Assembly: GCA_964638595.1 (NCBI GenBank)
Contig: CAZWYU010000013.1
Span: forward strand, 1 to 30,161
Reading direction: 5' to 3'
Length of the DNA stretch: 30,161 nt
DNA from: CAZWQR01 sp964638595
GTDB taxonomy: Bacteria; Patescibacteriota; Minisyncoccia; Minisyncoccales; PEYH01
Of the stretch, positions 20,715 to 28,647 are shown one piece after another (the first letter of the stretch is position 1; each line of letters starts with the position of its first letter). The notes beneath the pieces were generated by a model. That model did no database searches and was not told where the DNA came from. It saw only the letters and a program-made list of their open reading frames with translations. Both the position numbers and the translations under genes were made by a program.

Positions 20715-21357
20715 GTTCATAATTTTCCTAACTCTCTTGTTTTTGCCTCTGGCAACATCTGCTATGCTTATAAACGAAATTGCTTGGATGGGCACTGATG
20801 TTCAATGGCAAAACGAATGGTTAGAGCTTTATAATCCAACAGATAAAAAGATTAATCTTAGTGGCTGGATTTTAAAAACTAAAGACGAAAGCCTTTTTAT
20901 TGAATTAAAGGGTTCTGTCCAAGCTAACTCTTATTTTCTTTTAGAAAGGACCGATGATTCCACCATAGAAAATATAGAAGCAGACCAGATTTATAAAGGA
21001 AGCTTAAAAAATTCAGGACAGCATCTCTTATTGCTAAATCCAATTGGAGAAATTGCTGACGAAATTAATTGCTCATTGGGATGGACGGCGGGCGACAATG
21101 AAACTAAAAAAACTATGGAGAAAAATGGAGACTCGTGGCAAACAAGTTTTATCCAAGGCGGTACTCCTAAAGCAATAAATAGCCAACCAAAAGAAGTTAA
21201 CAAAAAATCTTTAAGCAGCACAACTCGCAGTGGTTTAAATTGTCATTTTCCCGCGCTTTTAGGCCTTGGTTTTTTATCAAGTTTTTTTTCAACTGTTCTT
21301 GCAAAAATTTTCTATTTGCAATTAGCACAAAAACAAATTAAGATAAAAAGACTATGA
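20701..21357 (+). CDS. Secreted lamin-tail-domain (LTD) protein with C-terminal membrane anchor
   Basis: A 218-residue exported protein. Residues 1-21 (MIKTKFIIFLTLLFLPLATS) form a signal peptide. The LTD domain follows directly: MLINEIAWMGTDVQWQNEWL, then ELYNPTDKKINLSGWILKTKD, and SYFLLERTDD; INEI, EWLELYN and LSGW are the family hallmarks. A linker rich in Ser/Thr/Lys leads to a C-terminal hydrophobic segment (FPALLGLGFLSSFFSTVLAKIFYL) and a basic tail, so it is probably anchored outside the cell. LTD proteins are common on CPR and archaeal surfaces with unknown ligands. It is wedged between ruvB and yebC with overlaps at both ends. Confidence 0.82.
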   Translation: MIKTKFIIFLTLLFLPLATSAMLINEIAWMGTDVQWQNEWLELYNPTDKKINLSGWILKTKDESLFIELKGSVQANSYFLLERTDDSTIENIEADQIYKGSLKNSGQHLLLLNPIGEIADEINCSLGWTAGDNETKKTMEKNGDSWQTSFIQGGTPKAINSQPKEVNKKSLSSTTRSGLNCHFPALLGLGFLSSFFSTVLAKIFYLQLAQKQIKIKRL

Positions 21358-22052
21358 GCGGACATTCTCACTGGTCAACAATTAAACACAAAAAAGGCGC
21401 TGCTGACGCAAAAAGAGGCAAGCTGTTTTCAAAATTGTCTAAAGCAATAACCATAGCCGCAAAAAATGGAATAGACCCTGAAATGAACCCTAATTTGAGA
21501 GTGGCTATAGACCAAGCTAAAAAAGCTAATATGCCCAACGACAATATTGAAAAAGCAATAAAAAGAGGCGATAGCGAGACACAGGGAGAAATCTTGGAAG
21601 AATTTATATTTGAGGCCTATGGACCCGAGAAAAGTGCCGTAATAATCACCGGCATCACTGACAATAAAAATAGGGCTTTAAATGAAATAAAAATTATTCT
21701 TAATCAACACAATGCCAAGATGGCTCAAGAAGGCTCTGTAAAATGGCAATTTGACAATAAGGGGATAATAACTATTAGAGCAGAAAATAAAGAAGAGATA
21801 GAGCTTAAAGCCATAGAGGCTGGAGCAGAAGACATTCAGGAACAAGAAGATAACATTTTAGAAATATATACAAAACCGGAAGACTTAAACAAAGTAAAAG
21901 AGAAATTAAACATAGAACCCGAATCAACAATTTTAGGTTGGGTGGCAAAAGAAGAAATAGAAGTTAAAAACGAACAAGCAATAGAAAAACTCTTTGAGGC
22001 ATTGGATGATAATGATGATGTCCAGGAAATTTATAGTAATGTAAAATTCTGA
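21354..22052 (+). CDS. yebC: YebC/PmpR (TACO1) family protein
   Basis: A 232-residue YebC protein. The start MSGHSHWSTIKHKKGAADAK and RGKLFSKLSKAITIAAKNG is almost invariant in the family. NPNLRVAIDQAKKANMPNDNIEKAIKRG, FEAYGPEKSAVIITGITDNKNR and FDNKGIITI follow. The family was annotated as a DNA-binding regulator and has also been linked to translation of proline-rich stretches. The ATG overlaps the LTD stop (ATGA). The neighbouring ruvC matches the widespread yebC-ruvC order. Confidence 0.97.
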   Translation: MSGHSHWSTIKHKKGAADAKRGKLFSKLSKAITIAAKNGIDPEMNPNLRVAIDQAKKANMPNDNIEKAIKRGDSETQGEILEEFIFEAYGPEKSAVIITGITDNKNRALNEIKIILNQHNAKMAQEGSVKWQFDNKGIITIRAENKEEIELKAIEAGAEDIQEQEDNILEIYTKPEDLNKVKEKLNIEPESTILGWVAKEEIEVKNEQAIEKLFEALDDNDDVQEIYSNVKF

Positions 22053-22062
22053 TTTTTTTACT

Positions 22063-22539
22063 ATGATTATTTTAGGAATAGACCCGGGCACAGCTACTAC
22101 TGGATACGGGTTAATAGACTTTAAGAAAAAAAAGATAAGCTACCTGTCTTGCGGTTGTATAAAAACCGAGAAAAATACTGCTCCAGAGAAAAGACTACAA
22201 AGCATTTATAATCAGCTCAATAAACTAATAATAGCATATAAGCCAGATGTCATGGCAGTAGAAAAACTTTTCTTTTTTAAGAATGCTAAAACCGCTATTC
22301 CCGTTTCTCAAGCCAGGGGGGTCATTCTTTTAGCAGCAGCAAAAAAGAAATTACCAGTTTATGAATTTACTCCTCTAGAAGTAAAGCTTAATATTGTTGG
22401 CTACGGAAGGGCAGAAAAAATACAGTTGCAGAAAATGATTAAAAAACTCCTTCTTCTCAAAGAGATTCCTAGACCCGACGACGCTGCCGATGCCTTGGGT
22501 TTAGCTGTCAGTTGCGCCTATCTGCTCAAATCCCCTTGA
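22063..22539 (+). CDS. ruvC: Crossover junction endodeoxyribonuclease RuvC
   Basis: A 158-residue RuvC with the four catalytic acids: D7 in MIILGIDPGTATTGYGLID, E67 in VMAVEKLFFFKN, and D140 and D143 in RPDDAADALGLA. QARGVILLAA and EFTPLEVKLNIVGYGRAEKIQL are typical of the substrate-binding part. It cuts Holliday junctions held by RuvAB. It follows yebC by 10 bp. Its stop codon TGA overlaps the -35 of the next promoter. Confidence 0.96.
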   Translation: MIILGIDPGTATTGYGLIDFKKKKISYLSCGCIKTEKNTAPEKRLQSIYNQLNKLIIAYKPDVMAVEKLFFFKNAKTAIPVSQARGVILLAAAKKKLPVYEFTPLEVKLNIVGYGRAEKIQLQKMIKKLLLLKEIPRPDDAADALGLAVSCAYLLKSP

Positions 22540-22563
22540 CAAGCTTGTTAAACTTCTTATAAT
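22536..22563 (+). promoter_or_regulatory. Consensus sigma-70 promoter TTGACA-16-TATAAT
   Basis: Both hexamers match the consensus exactly: TTGACA at 22536-22541, TATAAT at 22558-22563, spacer 16 bp. The -35 overlaps the ruvC stop. Transcription from about 22570 would give a ~47-base leader for the acidic protein. It is the best promoter in the window. Confidence 0.8.
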
Positions 22564-22571
22564 GAGCATAC

Positions 22572-22595
22572 AAAGAGAAAAAAGGTCGTCTCTTT
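22572..22595 (+). promoter_or_regulatory. Leader hairpin of the acidic protein gene
   Basis: AAAGAGA (22572-22578) and TCTCTTT (22589-22595) with a 10-base loop, followed by two more T residues. It starts at the predicted transcription start. It could protect the 5' end of the mRNA or act as an attenuator. Confidence 0.4.
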
Positions 22596-22616
22596 TTAAA
22601 ATTAAAATAAATAATT

Positions 22617-22859
22617 ATGGAATACGAAGACAAAATTTTCAGTACCATCGTCAACCAAGAAGACGAGGATACAGATGAAGATAATACAGATGATGAGGTG
22701 GAATTTACCAATCAGGAAGAAGATGGCTTTGGTGACGATACAGAGAAAGACACAGAAGAAAGTTCCGACCTAGAAGAAAGCGAAGATTCTGACGAAGATG
22801 ATGAGGAAGAAACAGATGATGATTCAAGCGAGGAAGGCGATGAAGACTTAGAAGATTAA
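22617..22859 (+). CDS. Extremely acidic 80-aa protein, unknown
   Basis: Of 80 residues about 45 are Asp or Glu and only 2 are Lys, with no Arg. After MEYEDKIFSTIVNQED the chain is a low-complexity run of D, E, S and T (for example SDEDDEEETDDDSSEEGDED). It must be disordered. It recalls the acidic tail of RNA polymerase delta (RpoE) without the folded domain, or a DNA-mimic or counter-ion protein, but none of these can be shown. Its own consensus promoter, a leader hairpin and a strong terminator form a complete single-gene unit, which suggests high expression. It is a real gene despite low complexity, given these signals. Confidence 0.65.
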   Translation: MEYEDKIFSTIVNQEDEDTDEDNTDDEVEFTNQEEDGFGDDTEKDTEESSDLEESEDSDEDDEEETDDDSSEEGDEDLED

Positions 22860-22873
22860 TTTCCTGCGCTAAA

Positions 22874-22909
22874 TTTAAAAACCCCGCCTTCCAAGGCGGG
22901 GTTTTTAAA
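22874..22909. terminator. Strong intrinsic terminator after the acidic gene
   Basis: TTTAAAAACCCCGCCTT (22874-22890), loop CC, AAGGCGGGGTTTTTAAA (22893-22909), a 17-bp perfect stem with a GC core and T5. It ends only 4 bp before the ATG of the penicillin-binding protein gene, so that gene needs read-through. Confidence 0.93.
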
Positions 22910-22913
22910 AATT

Positions 22914-24836
22914 ATGTCCTATTTCCAAAAAACATTTCAGAGCAAATCTAAGCTAAAAAAAATTTTAAGACTATCGGGGCTTTTAGTCCTTTTTTTTGTT
23001 TTAGCAGGTTTTCTTTTTGTTTTAGGTATTTTTATTTTTTTTGCTAAAGACTTGCCAAGACCAGAAATTTTTAGCGAGAGACAACAAGTACTGCCTACTA
23101 GAATCTACGACCGCACAGGCGAAACCCTCTTGAGAACTATTTATCAAGAAGAAAAAAGAAGTCCGATAAAACTTGAACAAGTCCCAAAGCACTTGATTGA
23201 CGCCCTGCTAGCTACCGAAGACACTAATTTTTACCAACATAAGGGTGTGGACTTAAAAGGTATTGCCAGAGCTATTTTGGTAGATTTGCAGCTAAAAGAG
23301 CCAGCTCAAGGCGCATCTACTATTAGCCAACAGTTAATCCGTTCAACTTATTTAACTTTAGAGAAGACGGTTCAGCGCAAAGTTAGGGAAATAGTTCTTA
23401 CTCTGGAATTAGAAAGGCGTTATGATAAAAACCAAATATTAGAATGGTATATTAACCAAATACCATTAGGCCCAAACATTTATGGCGTAGGCGAAGCAGC
23501 TAAAACTTATTTTGACAAAGAAATCTCTGAACTAACGCTTTCTGAATCAGCTATCATTGTTTCTTTAATTAAAGCCCCGAGTCATTTTTATCCTTTTGGA
23601 GAAAATGTGGACAAGCTCCAACAAAGAAAAAATTATGTATTAGCAAGAATGGAACAAGAGGGCTTTATTGACAAGGAAACCTTAGAAAAAACTCGGAATG
23701 AAGAACTAAAGTTCGCCGAACAAAAAAAATCGTTGATACTAGCTCCTCATTTTACTTTATATATAGAAAGTTATCTTCTGCAAAAATATGGTATTGATTT
23801 TCTAAGTAAAAATGGCTTAAAAGTTTATACTACTTTAGATTTAGAGATGCAAAAGGAAGCAGAAGAAATAATAAAAAAAGGAGTAGAAACTAATAAAAAT
23901 TATAATTCTTATAATGCCTCACTAGTGGCTATAACTCCTTATAATGGTGAGATTATAGCTATGGTCGGTTCTAAAGATTATTTTAGCGCTCCCTACCCAG
24001 AGGGTTGCAATCCCGGATTAGACTGCAAATTTGAACCTCGAGTTAATGTTGCAATTTATGGAGAAGGCCAACAACCCGGTTCAGCCTTTAAGCCTTTTAT
24101 ATATGCCACGGCCTTTAAGGAAGGATATAGCCCCAATTCTATTGTGGTTGACGAAAAAACCAATTTTGGTCTCTGGGGTGATAAAGATTATATTCCACAA
24201 AACTATGATGGCCGTTATCGAGGAGCGGTTACTTATAGACAGGCATTAGCTCAATCTTTAAATATTCCGGCTATTAAAGTTCTCTTGAGAGTTGGTATTG
24301 AAGATGCTTTGCAAACTGCTCATGATATGGGCATCACTACCTTAAATAGAGGAGCCGCGTTTTACGGACCCTCCTTGGTTTTGGGAGCCGGAGAGGTAAA
24401 GCTTTTAGATATGGTCTCTGCTTATGGTGTTTTTGCTAACCAAGGACTAAGGATACCCCCCACTGCTATCTTAAAAATAGAAGACGAAAATGGCAACATA
24501 ATAGAAACTGGCAAGGCTACTCCAAGAAGAGTACTATCTGAAAGCGTTTGCGAAAATATTAGCGATATTCTCTCGGACAATAACTCAAGAGCGCCAATGT
24601 TTGGCAGATATTCTCAACTCTATTTTCCTGCATACCCAAAAGTGGCATCTAAAACTGGCACCACCGACGGATTTAGAGATGCTTGGGCAATAGGTTATAA
24701 CCAAAAAATATCCGTTGGCGTTTGGACAGGCAATAATGATAATTCCTCTACTGCCAAAAAGCCCGGCCTAGTAATGGCCGGACCGATATGGCATCAATTT
24801 ATGGAATTTGCCCTAAATAAATTAGAGCCCAAATAA
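22914..24836 (+). CDS. Class A penicillin-binding protein (transglycosylase/transpeptidase)
   Basis: A 640-residue bifunctional peptidoglycan synthase. One membrane segment (residues ~20-44) is followed by the GT51 glycosyltransferase: LLATEDTNFYQHKGVDLKG (catalytic E102), GASTISQQLIR, QRKVREIVLTLELER and EWYINQIPLG. The transpeptidase has SAFK (catalytic S390) in GQQPGSAFKPFIY, the second motif SLN (448-450), and KTG (580-582) in VASKTGTTDGFRDAW. It polymerises glycan strands and cross-links stem peptides outside the membrane. Together with the MurE-like ligase it shows that the cell makes its own wall. The start codon lies directly after a terminator. The 3' end overlaps convergent dciA by 15 bp. 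Confidence 0.95.
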   Translation: MSYFQKTFQSKSKLKKILRLSGLLVLFFVLAGFLFVLGIFIFFAKDLPRPEIFSERQQVLPTRIYDRTGETLLRTIYQEEKRSPIKLEQVPKHLIDALLATEDTNFYQHKGVDLKGIARAILVDLQLKEPAQGASTISQQLIRSTYLTLEKTVQRKVREIVLTLELERRYDKNQILEWYINQIPLGPNIYGVGEAAKTYFDKEISELTLSESAIIVSLIKAPSHFYPFGENVDKLQQRKNYVLARMEQEGFIDKETLEKTRNEELKFAEQKKSLILAPHFTLYIESYLLQKYGIDFLSKNGLKVYTTLDLEMQKEAEEIIKKGVETNKNYNSYNASLVAITPYNGEIIAMVGSKDYFSAPYPEGCNPGLDCKFEPRVNVAIYGEGQQPGSAFKPFIYATAFKEGYSPNSIVVDEKTNFGLWGDKDYIPQNYDGRYRGAVTYRQALAQSLNIPAIKVLLRVGIEDALQTAHDMGITTLNRGAAFYGPSLVLGAGEVKLLDMVSAYGVFANQGLRIPPTAILKIEDENGNIIETGKATPRRVLSESVCENISDILSDNNSRAPMFGRYSQLYFPAYPKVASKTGTTDGFRDAWAIGYNQKISVGVWTGNNDNSSTAKKPGLVMAGPIWHQFMEFALNKLEPK

Positions 24837-25109
24837 TATCTCCTTAACCTTGTTTTCAGAAAGCTTACTGTTAATAGCTTCTACTATTTCATTCTTTCTG
24901 ATTTGAAGCTCTTGGGCTAAAGTGGAATTATCTACCTTTACTTTTAAAACTCCTTGTTTAAAACTAAGGGGTTCTATTTTTTGTTTGAAAGAATCATCAA
25001 AAATATCTACTATTGCTTCCTCAAAAATTCCAAAAATTGCGAGAGCTTTTATGTTGTCTTGGAATGAAAACTTTTTTCTTTTAAGAATACCAAAAATTGG
25101 TTCAAACAT
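24822..25109 (-). CDS. dciA: DUF721/DciA-like helicase loader protein
   Basis: A 95-residue DUF721-type protein: FEPIFGILKRKKFSFQDN, VDIFDDSFKQKIEPLSFKQGVLKVKVDNSTLAQELQIRKNEIVEAINSKL and VKEILFGL. The strand-turn pattern LKVKVDNSTLAQEL is the most conserved part of the family, a KH-like fold. DciA loads the replicative helicase in most bacteria lacking DnaC. The position two bases after dnaN supports this. It is short because it lacks the long C-terminal tail of proteobacterial DciA. Confidence 0.78.
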   Translation of the reverse strand: MFEPIFGILKRKKFSFQDNIKALAIFGIFEEAIVDIFDDSFKQKIEPLSFKQGVLKVKVDNSTLAQELQIRKNEIVEAINSKLSENKVKEILFGL

Positions 25110-25111
25110 TT

Positions 25112-26242
25112 TTAGCTTGATTTAATAGGCATTAAAACATAAACAAAACTATTATCTGTGATAGATTTTAATAAGCCAGGGCCTTCGGAGCCATTGAATT
25201 GCAAAACTACTTTTTCCCCTGCTATTTGATTAACGCCCTCTACTAAAAATTTAGAATTAAAAGCTATTTTCAATTTTTCTCCTTGAACTTCACTTTTAAT
25301 TCTTGACTTAGTTTCTCCTATATCTACATTCTGGGCGGCGATAGAAAGCGAAGATTTGGCTGGCTCAATTTCTAAATGAATTTCGTTACTGCGACCACTG
25401 AAAAGACTAGCCTTCTTGATTTGATTTAAAAAATCTTCTTTACTAAGAATAATTTTAGTTTTGTGCTCTTTGGGAATAACCTCTTGATAATTGGGGTAGT
25501 CTCCCTCAATCAGCCGAGTTATTAAACGCACTTCGGGTTGGTCTATTCCAGAAAATCTTTGCTCGGCCATTAACTGATTGGGTGAAAGATAGAGCTTTAG
25601 CTCATCAACTCTTTGAGAAAAAATATTGACCAATTCTCTGGCGGCATTTCTGGGCAAAATAAAAGACTGGGGGCTAAATTCATTACAAACTCCAGTCAGG
25701 GGTACTGTTTTTTCTGCAAGCCTAAAGCTATCAGTGGTCACTATTTTAGCTTGGTTCTTTTCAAAGTAGAAATAAACGCCGGAGAGCTCTAAGCGGGTTT
25801 GAGTTAAAGCACAAAAATCTATGACTTGAGATATGGCCTTAGAGAAATCAACCGTTCCTATTTTTACCCAAATTCCACCGCTGATTTCAGGAATAATAGG
25901 AAAGTCCTTTGCGTTTAATCCCTTAATTTGAGTTTTGTGGTTTTCTCCTTTTAAAATTAAGGTTTCTTCTTTGGTTTCTAGATTAATCTTCTCTTCGCTG
26001 ATTAATGAAACAAGATTAGATAAAGTTTTTACCGGAATAGTAATCTTGCCTTTTTCTTCGATATTAGCACTTAGCCAATAACTAATACCTACCTCTAAAT
26101 CAGTAGTAGATAGCTTAAGAGTGTTTTCTTGAGTTTCTATTAACGCATTATCTAAAATTGGCAAAGTTAAATTCTTGCCGGTAATTTTTTCAATAATATT
26201 TAATGCTTTAATAAAGTTGTTTTTTAAAATAGTAGTTTTCAT
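25112..26242 (-). CDS. dnaN: DNA polymerase III beta sliding clamp
   Basis: A 376-residue DnaN with three clamp domains: MKTTILKNNFIKALNIIEKI, TLPILDNALIETQENTLKLSTTDLEVGI, VDFCALTQTRLELSGVYFYF, TTDSFRLAEK, FILPRNAARELV, RLIEGDYPNYQEVIP and the C-terminal NSFVYVLMPIKS (VLMPI is typical). It holds the polymerase on DNA. It follows dnaA at 247 bp, the usual order, and leads into dciA. Confidence 0.96.
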   Translation of the reverse strand: MKTTILKNNFIKALNIIEKITGKNLTLPILDNALIETQENTLKLSTTDLEVGISYWLSANIEEKGKITIPVKTLSNLVSLISEEKINLETKEETLILKGENHKTQIKGLNAKDFPIIPEISGGIWVKIGTVDFSKAISQVIDFCALTQTRLELSGVYFYFEKNQAKIVTTDSFRLAEKTVPLTGVCNEFSPQSFILPRNAARELVNIFSQRVDELKLYLSPNQLMAEQRFSGIDQPEVRLITRLIEGDYPNYQEVIPKEHKTKIILSKEDFLNQIKKASLFSGRSNEIHLEIEPAKSSLSIAAQNVDIGETKSRIKSEVQGEKLKIAFNSKFLVEGVNQIAGEKVVLQFNGSEGPGLLKSITDNSFVYVLMPIKSS

Positions 26243-26489
26243 ATTTATTATTATAATTATATTATTTTATTTATTAATACTATTAAGCAGTGCAATAATG
26301 AACCGCTTTTTTAAATTTGTCCTTATTCCTCTAGAGTTTTCGCAAGGAATAAACTGTTAGAAAGTTGGTTGAAAAATAAGTTAATTATGTGTTTAAAACT
26401 CTGGGGAGTATTTTTTATAAATTATTAATTTAATTTTTTAACAATTTATATTCAGTTAACGCACAGTTTTTAAACAACTTATAAACAGC
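26243..26489. other. dnaA-dnaN intergenic region, AT-rich, no gene seen
   Basis: 247 bp of low-complexity AT-rich sequence with no convincing ORF. It probably holds the dnaN promoter. A 9-mer TTATAAACA (26479-26487) differs from the DnaA box TTATCCACA at two bases, and a similar weak match exists near 26386. I see no perfect box here, so the origin is more likely on the other side of dnaA. Confidence 0.5.
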
Positions 26490-27839
26490 CTAATAAGCAT
26501 ATATTTTTTCTTTGATAACCTCTATTTCTTCAGCTATTTGTTCGCTTCTTTCTATTTCTTGACTAACTTTATTGCAAGCATAGATTGCAGTAGTATGGTC
26601 TTTGCCACCGAATTTTTTGCCTATAAAAGGATAAGAACTATTTAGTTCTATTCTCAAAAGATACATCGCAATCTGGCGTGGTTTAACAATTTCTTTTTTT
26701 CTGGAATTTAAAAACAGATCCTTTTCTCTTAGACCGTAAAATTCAGCTACTATTTTGACCACTTTTTGAAAAGTAGTTCTTTGTCCTTGAGGTTGAACGG
26801 TTCTTTTTAATAGATTTTTGGCTATTTCTAAATTAACATTTTGACTATGGGCGTTTTGCCAAGCCATTAAAGAATTTAGAGCTCCTTCAAGCTCTCTAAC
26901 ATTTTTTTGAATATTACTAGCTATATATTCTAACACCAATTCATCAAGCAAAGTTTTTCTTTCTTGGACTTTTTGTTTTAAAATAGCGCTTCGGCTTTCA
27001 AAATCTGGTGTTCCGATATCGGCAATCACACCGCCTTCAAACCTAGAGCGAAGACGCTCTTCTAACGCAGAAATAGCTCGGGGTGGCCTGTCGGAGGATA
27101 TAATAATTTGTTTATTGTCCTCATAGAGAATATTAAAAAGGTGGAAAAACTCTTCCTGAGTTTTTTCTTTGCCAGCCATAAATTGAATATCATCTATTAT
27201 CAGAACATCAAACTTTCGATATTCCTCCTTAAACTCGGCAATATTTTGGTTTTTAATGGCATCAATAACTCCAGTAATGAATCTTTCGGAAGAAAAATAT
27301 CTTATTTTCTTTTTTCCAAATTCTTGGTTAATTTTGTTTCCAACAGCTTGTAAAAGATGAGTTTTACCAAGTCCGACTCCTCCGTAGACAAAAAAAGGAT
27401 TATATGAATGACCCGGGTTTTTAGTGATAGCCGTAGCCGTAGCATGAGCGATTTCATTAAATGGTCCGACAATGAAATTATCAAAAGTATATTTAGGATT
27501 GAGGTTGGTTTGCTTGTTGAAATTAAGTTCTTCCAACTCTAACTGATTGATAGAGCTTGAGGGTCTTATTTTTAAAATCGGTTGTTGGTTCTGAACTGGA
27601 ACAATTTTATATTCTAAATTTTTTATCCTTTCATTTAAGTCCTGAAAAATATTCAAAATAAGGCGATGGTATTTTTTTTCCAGCCATTCTTTAGAAAAAG
27701 AGTTAGGTACCCCAATAATTATATTGCCCTTTTCTTTTTCTATAATTTGGGTGTTCTGAAACCAAGTGTTAAAGTTAGCTTGGGAGATTTTTACTTGGAT
27801 TTGCGAAAGGACATTTTGCCAAAGCTGTTGTTTGTCCAT
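26490..27839 (-). CDS. dnaA: Chromosomal replication initiator DnaA
   Basis: A 449-residue DnaA. Domain I starts DKQQLWQNVLSQIQVKISQANFNTW. The AAA+ domain has YTFDNFIVGPFNEIAHA, Walker A GGVGLGKTHLLQAVG (153-160), Walker B VLIIDDIQFMAGKEKTQEEFFHLFN and sensor regions SSDRPPRAISALEERLRSRFEGGV. Domain IV binds DnaA boxes through KPRQIAMYLLRIELNSSYPFIGKKFGGKDHTTAIYACNKV. The linker domain II is short. An AGGAGG lies only one base before the ATG, an unusually tight spacing, yet no better start exists and domain I begins correctly here. Confidence 0.97.
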   Translation of the reverse strand: MDKQQLWQNVLSQIQVKISQANFNTWFQNTQIIEKEKGNIIIGVPNSFSKEWLEKKYHRLILNIFQDLNERIKNLEYKIVPVQNQQPILKIRPSSSINQLELEELNFNKQTNLNPKYTFDNFIVGPFNEIAHATATAITKNPGHSYNPFFVYGGVGLGKTHLLQAVGNKINQEFGKKKIRYFSSERFITGVIDAIKNQNIAEFKEEYRKFDVLIIDDIQFMAGKEKTQEEFFHLFNILYEDNKQIIISSDRPPRAISALEERLRSRFEGGVIADIGTPDFESRSAILKQKVQERKTLLDELVLEYIASNIQKNVRELEGALNSLMAWQNAHSQNVNLEIAKNLLKRTVQPQGQRTTFQKVVKIVAEFYGLREKDLFLNSRKKEIVKPRQIAMYLLRIELNSSYPFIGKKFGGKDHTTAIYACNKVSQEIERSEQIAEEIEVIKEKIYAY

Positions 27840-27926
27840 ACCTCCTAAAGCTTAATAATTATTGATGCATTTTCATACTAGATTATCTTTTAGAGAAAAG
27901 CAAATTACTTGATTCTATCTATCTGC

Positions 27927-27957
27927 TGTGGATAATATGTGGACAATTTGAGGATAA
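27927..27957 (-). promoter_or_regulatory. Three tandem DnaA boxes with 11-bp period
   Basis: TGTGGATAA (27927-27935) is the perfect reverse complement of TTATCCACA. TGTGGACAA (27938-27946) and TGAGGATAA (27949-27957) each differ by one base. All have the same orientation, starting exactly 11 bp apart, so DnaA molecules would sit on one face of the helix. They lie 88 bp upstream of dnaA, and could also autoregulate it. Confidence 0.85.
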
Positions 27958-28374
27958 AACATAAACTTGTTTTTTAATTTTAATCTGTAAATTGCTTAAT
28001 TAAAATTTTTTTGAAAAATACAAATTGAAAATTATGTTTATTTTTTAAAAAAATAATTTTTCAAAATAAAACACATATCTTTTTATTAATTAACTTCTAA
28101 TTTCCCCGCTTGCAATTTTATGCGAACAATCTCAATTGTATAGCATTGCGGATAGGTAATTTTTAATCAATCTAGCAATTGCATATTAATTGAGCTTATA
28201 TTTATTCCCCATCTCTATCCTTCCCCTTAAAGAGAGGGATTTTCATTTAATTTTCAAATTTAAGACTATATATTTATACATTAGCGAATCAAGGTTTTTG
28301 AGCGAAGCGAAAGGTTCTTCTTCTCAATCTTCAATCAATTACCAATTACTCAATTTTGGTTGAAATCTTAATTT

Positions 28375-28401
28375 TGAATTTTGAAATTGTTTCAAAATTC
28401 A
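28375..28401. repeat. 27-bp AT-rich palindrome
   Basis: TGAATTTTGAAA (28375-28386), loop TTG, TTTCAAAATTCA (28390-28401). Perfect 12-bp arms, the same length plan as the palindromes flanking elp3 but unrelated sequence. It is upstream of the rpmH promoter. Confidence 0.6.
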
Positions 28402-28409
28402 GGTTTTTT

Positions 28410-28437
28410 ATATGCTATGCGCAATATGCTATGCGCA
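28410..28437. repeat. Tandem duplication of a 14-bp unit
   Basis: ATATGCTATGCGCA occurs twice without a gap (28410-28423 and 28424-28437), followed by a degenerate ATACGAT. It is GC-richer than its surroundings and lies just upstream of the rpmH promoter. Confidence 0.7.
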
Positions 28438-28452
28438 ATACGATTTTTGCGT

Positions 28453-28481
28453 TTGACTTTTTAATTTTTCAAGGTTATACT
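28453..28481 (+). promoter_or_regulatory. rpmH: rpmH promoter TTGACT-17-TATACT
   Basis: TTGACT at 28453-28458, 17-bp spacer, TATACT at 28476-28481. Transcription from about 28488 gives a short leader of ~19 bases before the rpmH ATG. It probably drives rpmH-rnpA-yidC-jag. Confidence 0.7.
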
Positions 28482-28506
28482 GATGAGAGAAATTTAACTA
28501 ATTTTG

Positions 28507-28641
28507 ATGGCTATAACCTACAAGAGAAAGAATATCAAAAGAAAAAGGAAATTTGGTTATCTGGCGCGTTCAAAAGACAAAGCCGGAAAGAGAATTTTAA
28601 AGAATAGAAGAAAGAAAGGGCGCAAAAAAATAAGCGCCTGA
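28507..28641 (+). CDS. rpmH: 50S ribosomal protein L34
   Basis: A 44-residue protein, MAITYKRKNIKRKRKFGYLA followed by RSKDKAGKRILKNRRKKGRK and KISA. The family pattern TYxPxxxKRxRxxGFxxRxxxxxGRxxLxxRRxKGRxxLS is clear; here G-K-R-I-L-K-N-R-R-K-K-G-R-K-K-I-S. It binds 23S rRNA in the large subunit. The usual MKRTYQP start is replaced by MAITYKR. It precedes rnpA by 6 bp, the universal order. A longer frame on the same strand over 28356-28607 is an overlapping shadow. Confidence 0.95.
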   Translation: MAITYKRKNIKRKRKFGYLARSKDKAGKRILKNRRKKGRKKISA

Positions 28642-28647
28642 TTCTTT

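Larger units (their letters stand above)
27840..28452. other. Probable oriC region between dnaA and rpmH
   Basis: About 610 bp without a gene between divergent dnaA and rpmH. After the DnaA boxes (27927-27957) comes ~130 bp of almost pure A/T (27958-28090), suited to be the unwinding element. The rest is AT-rich with a palindrome (28375-28401) and tandem repeats (28410-28437). The rnpA-rpmH-oriC-dnaA-dnaN order is the ancestral bacterial arrangement. Confidence 0.75.

Noticed and set aside
28356..28607. 83-residue open frame upstream of rnpA
   Set aside because: It overlaps the unmistakable L34 gene in another frame and passes through palindromic and tandem repeats.
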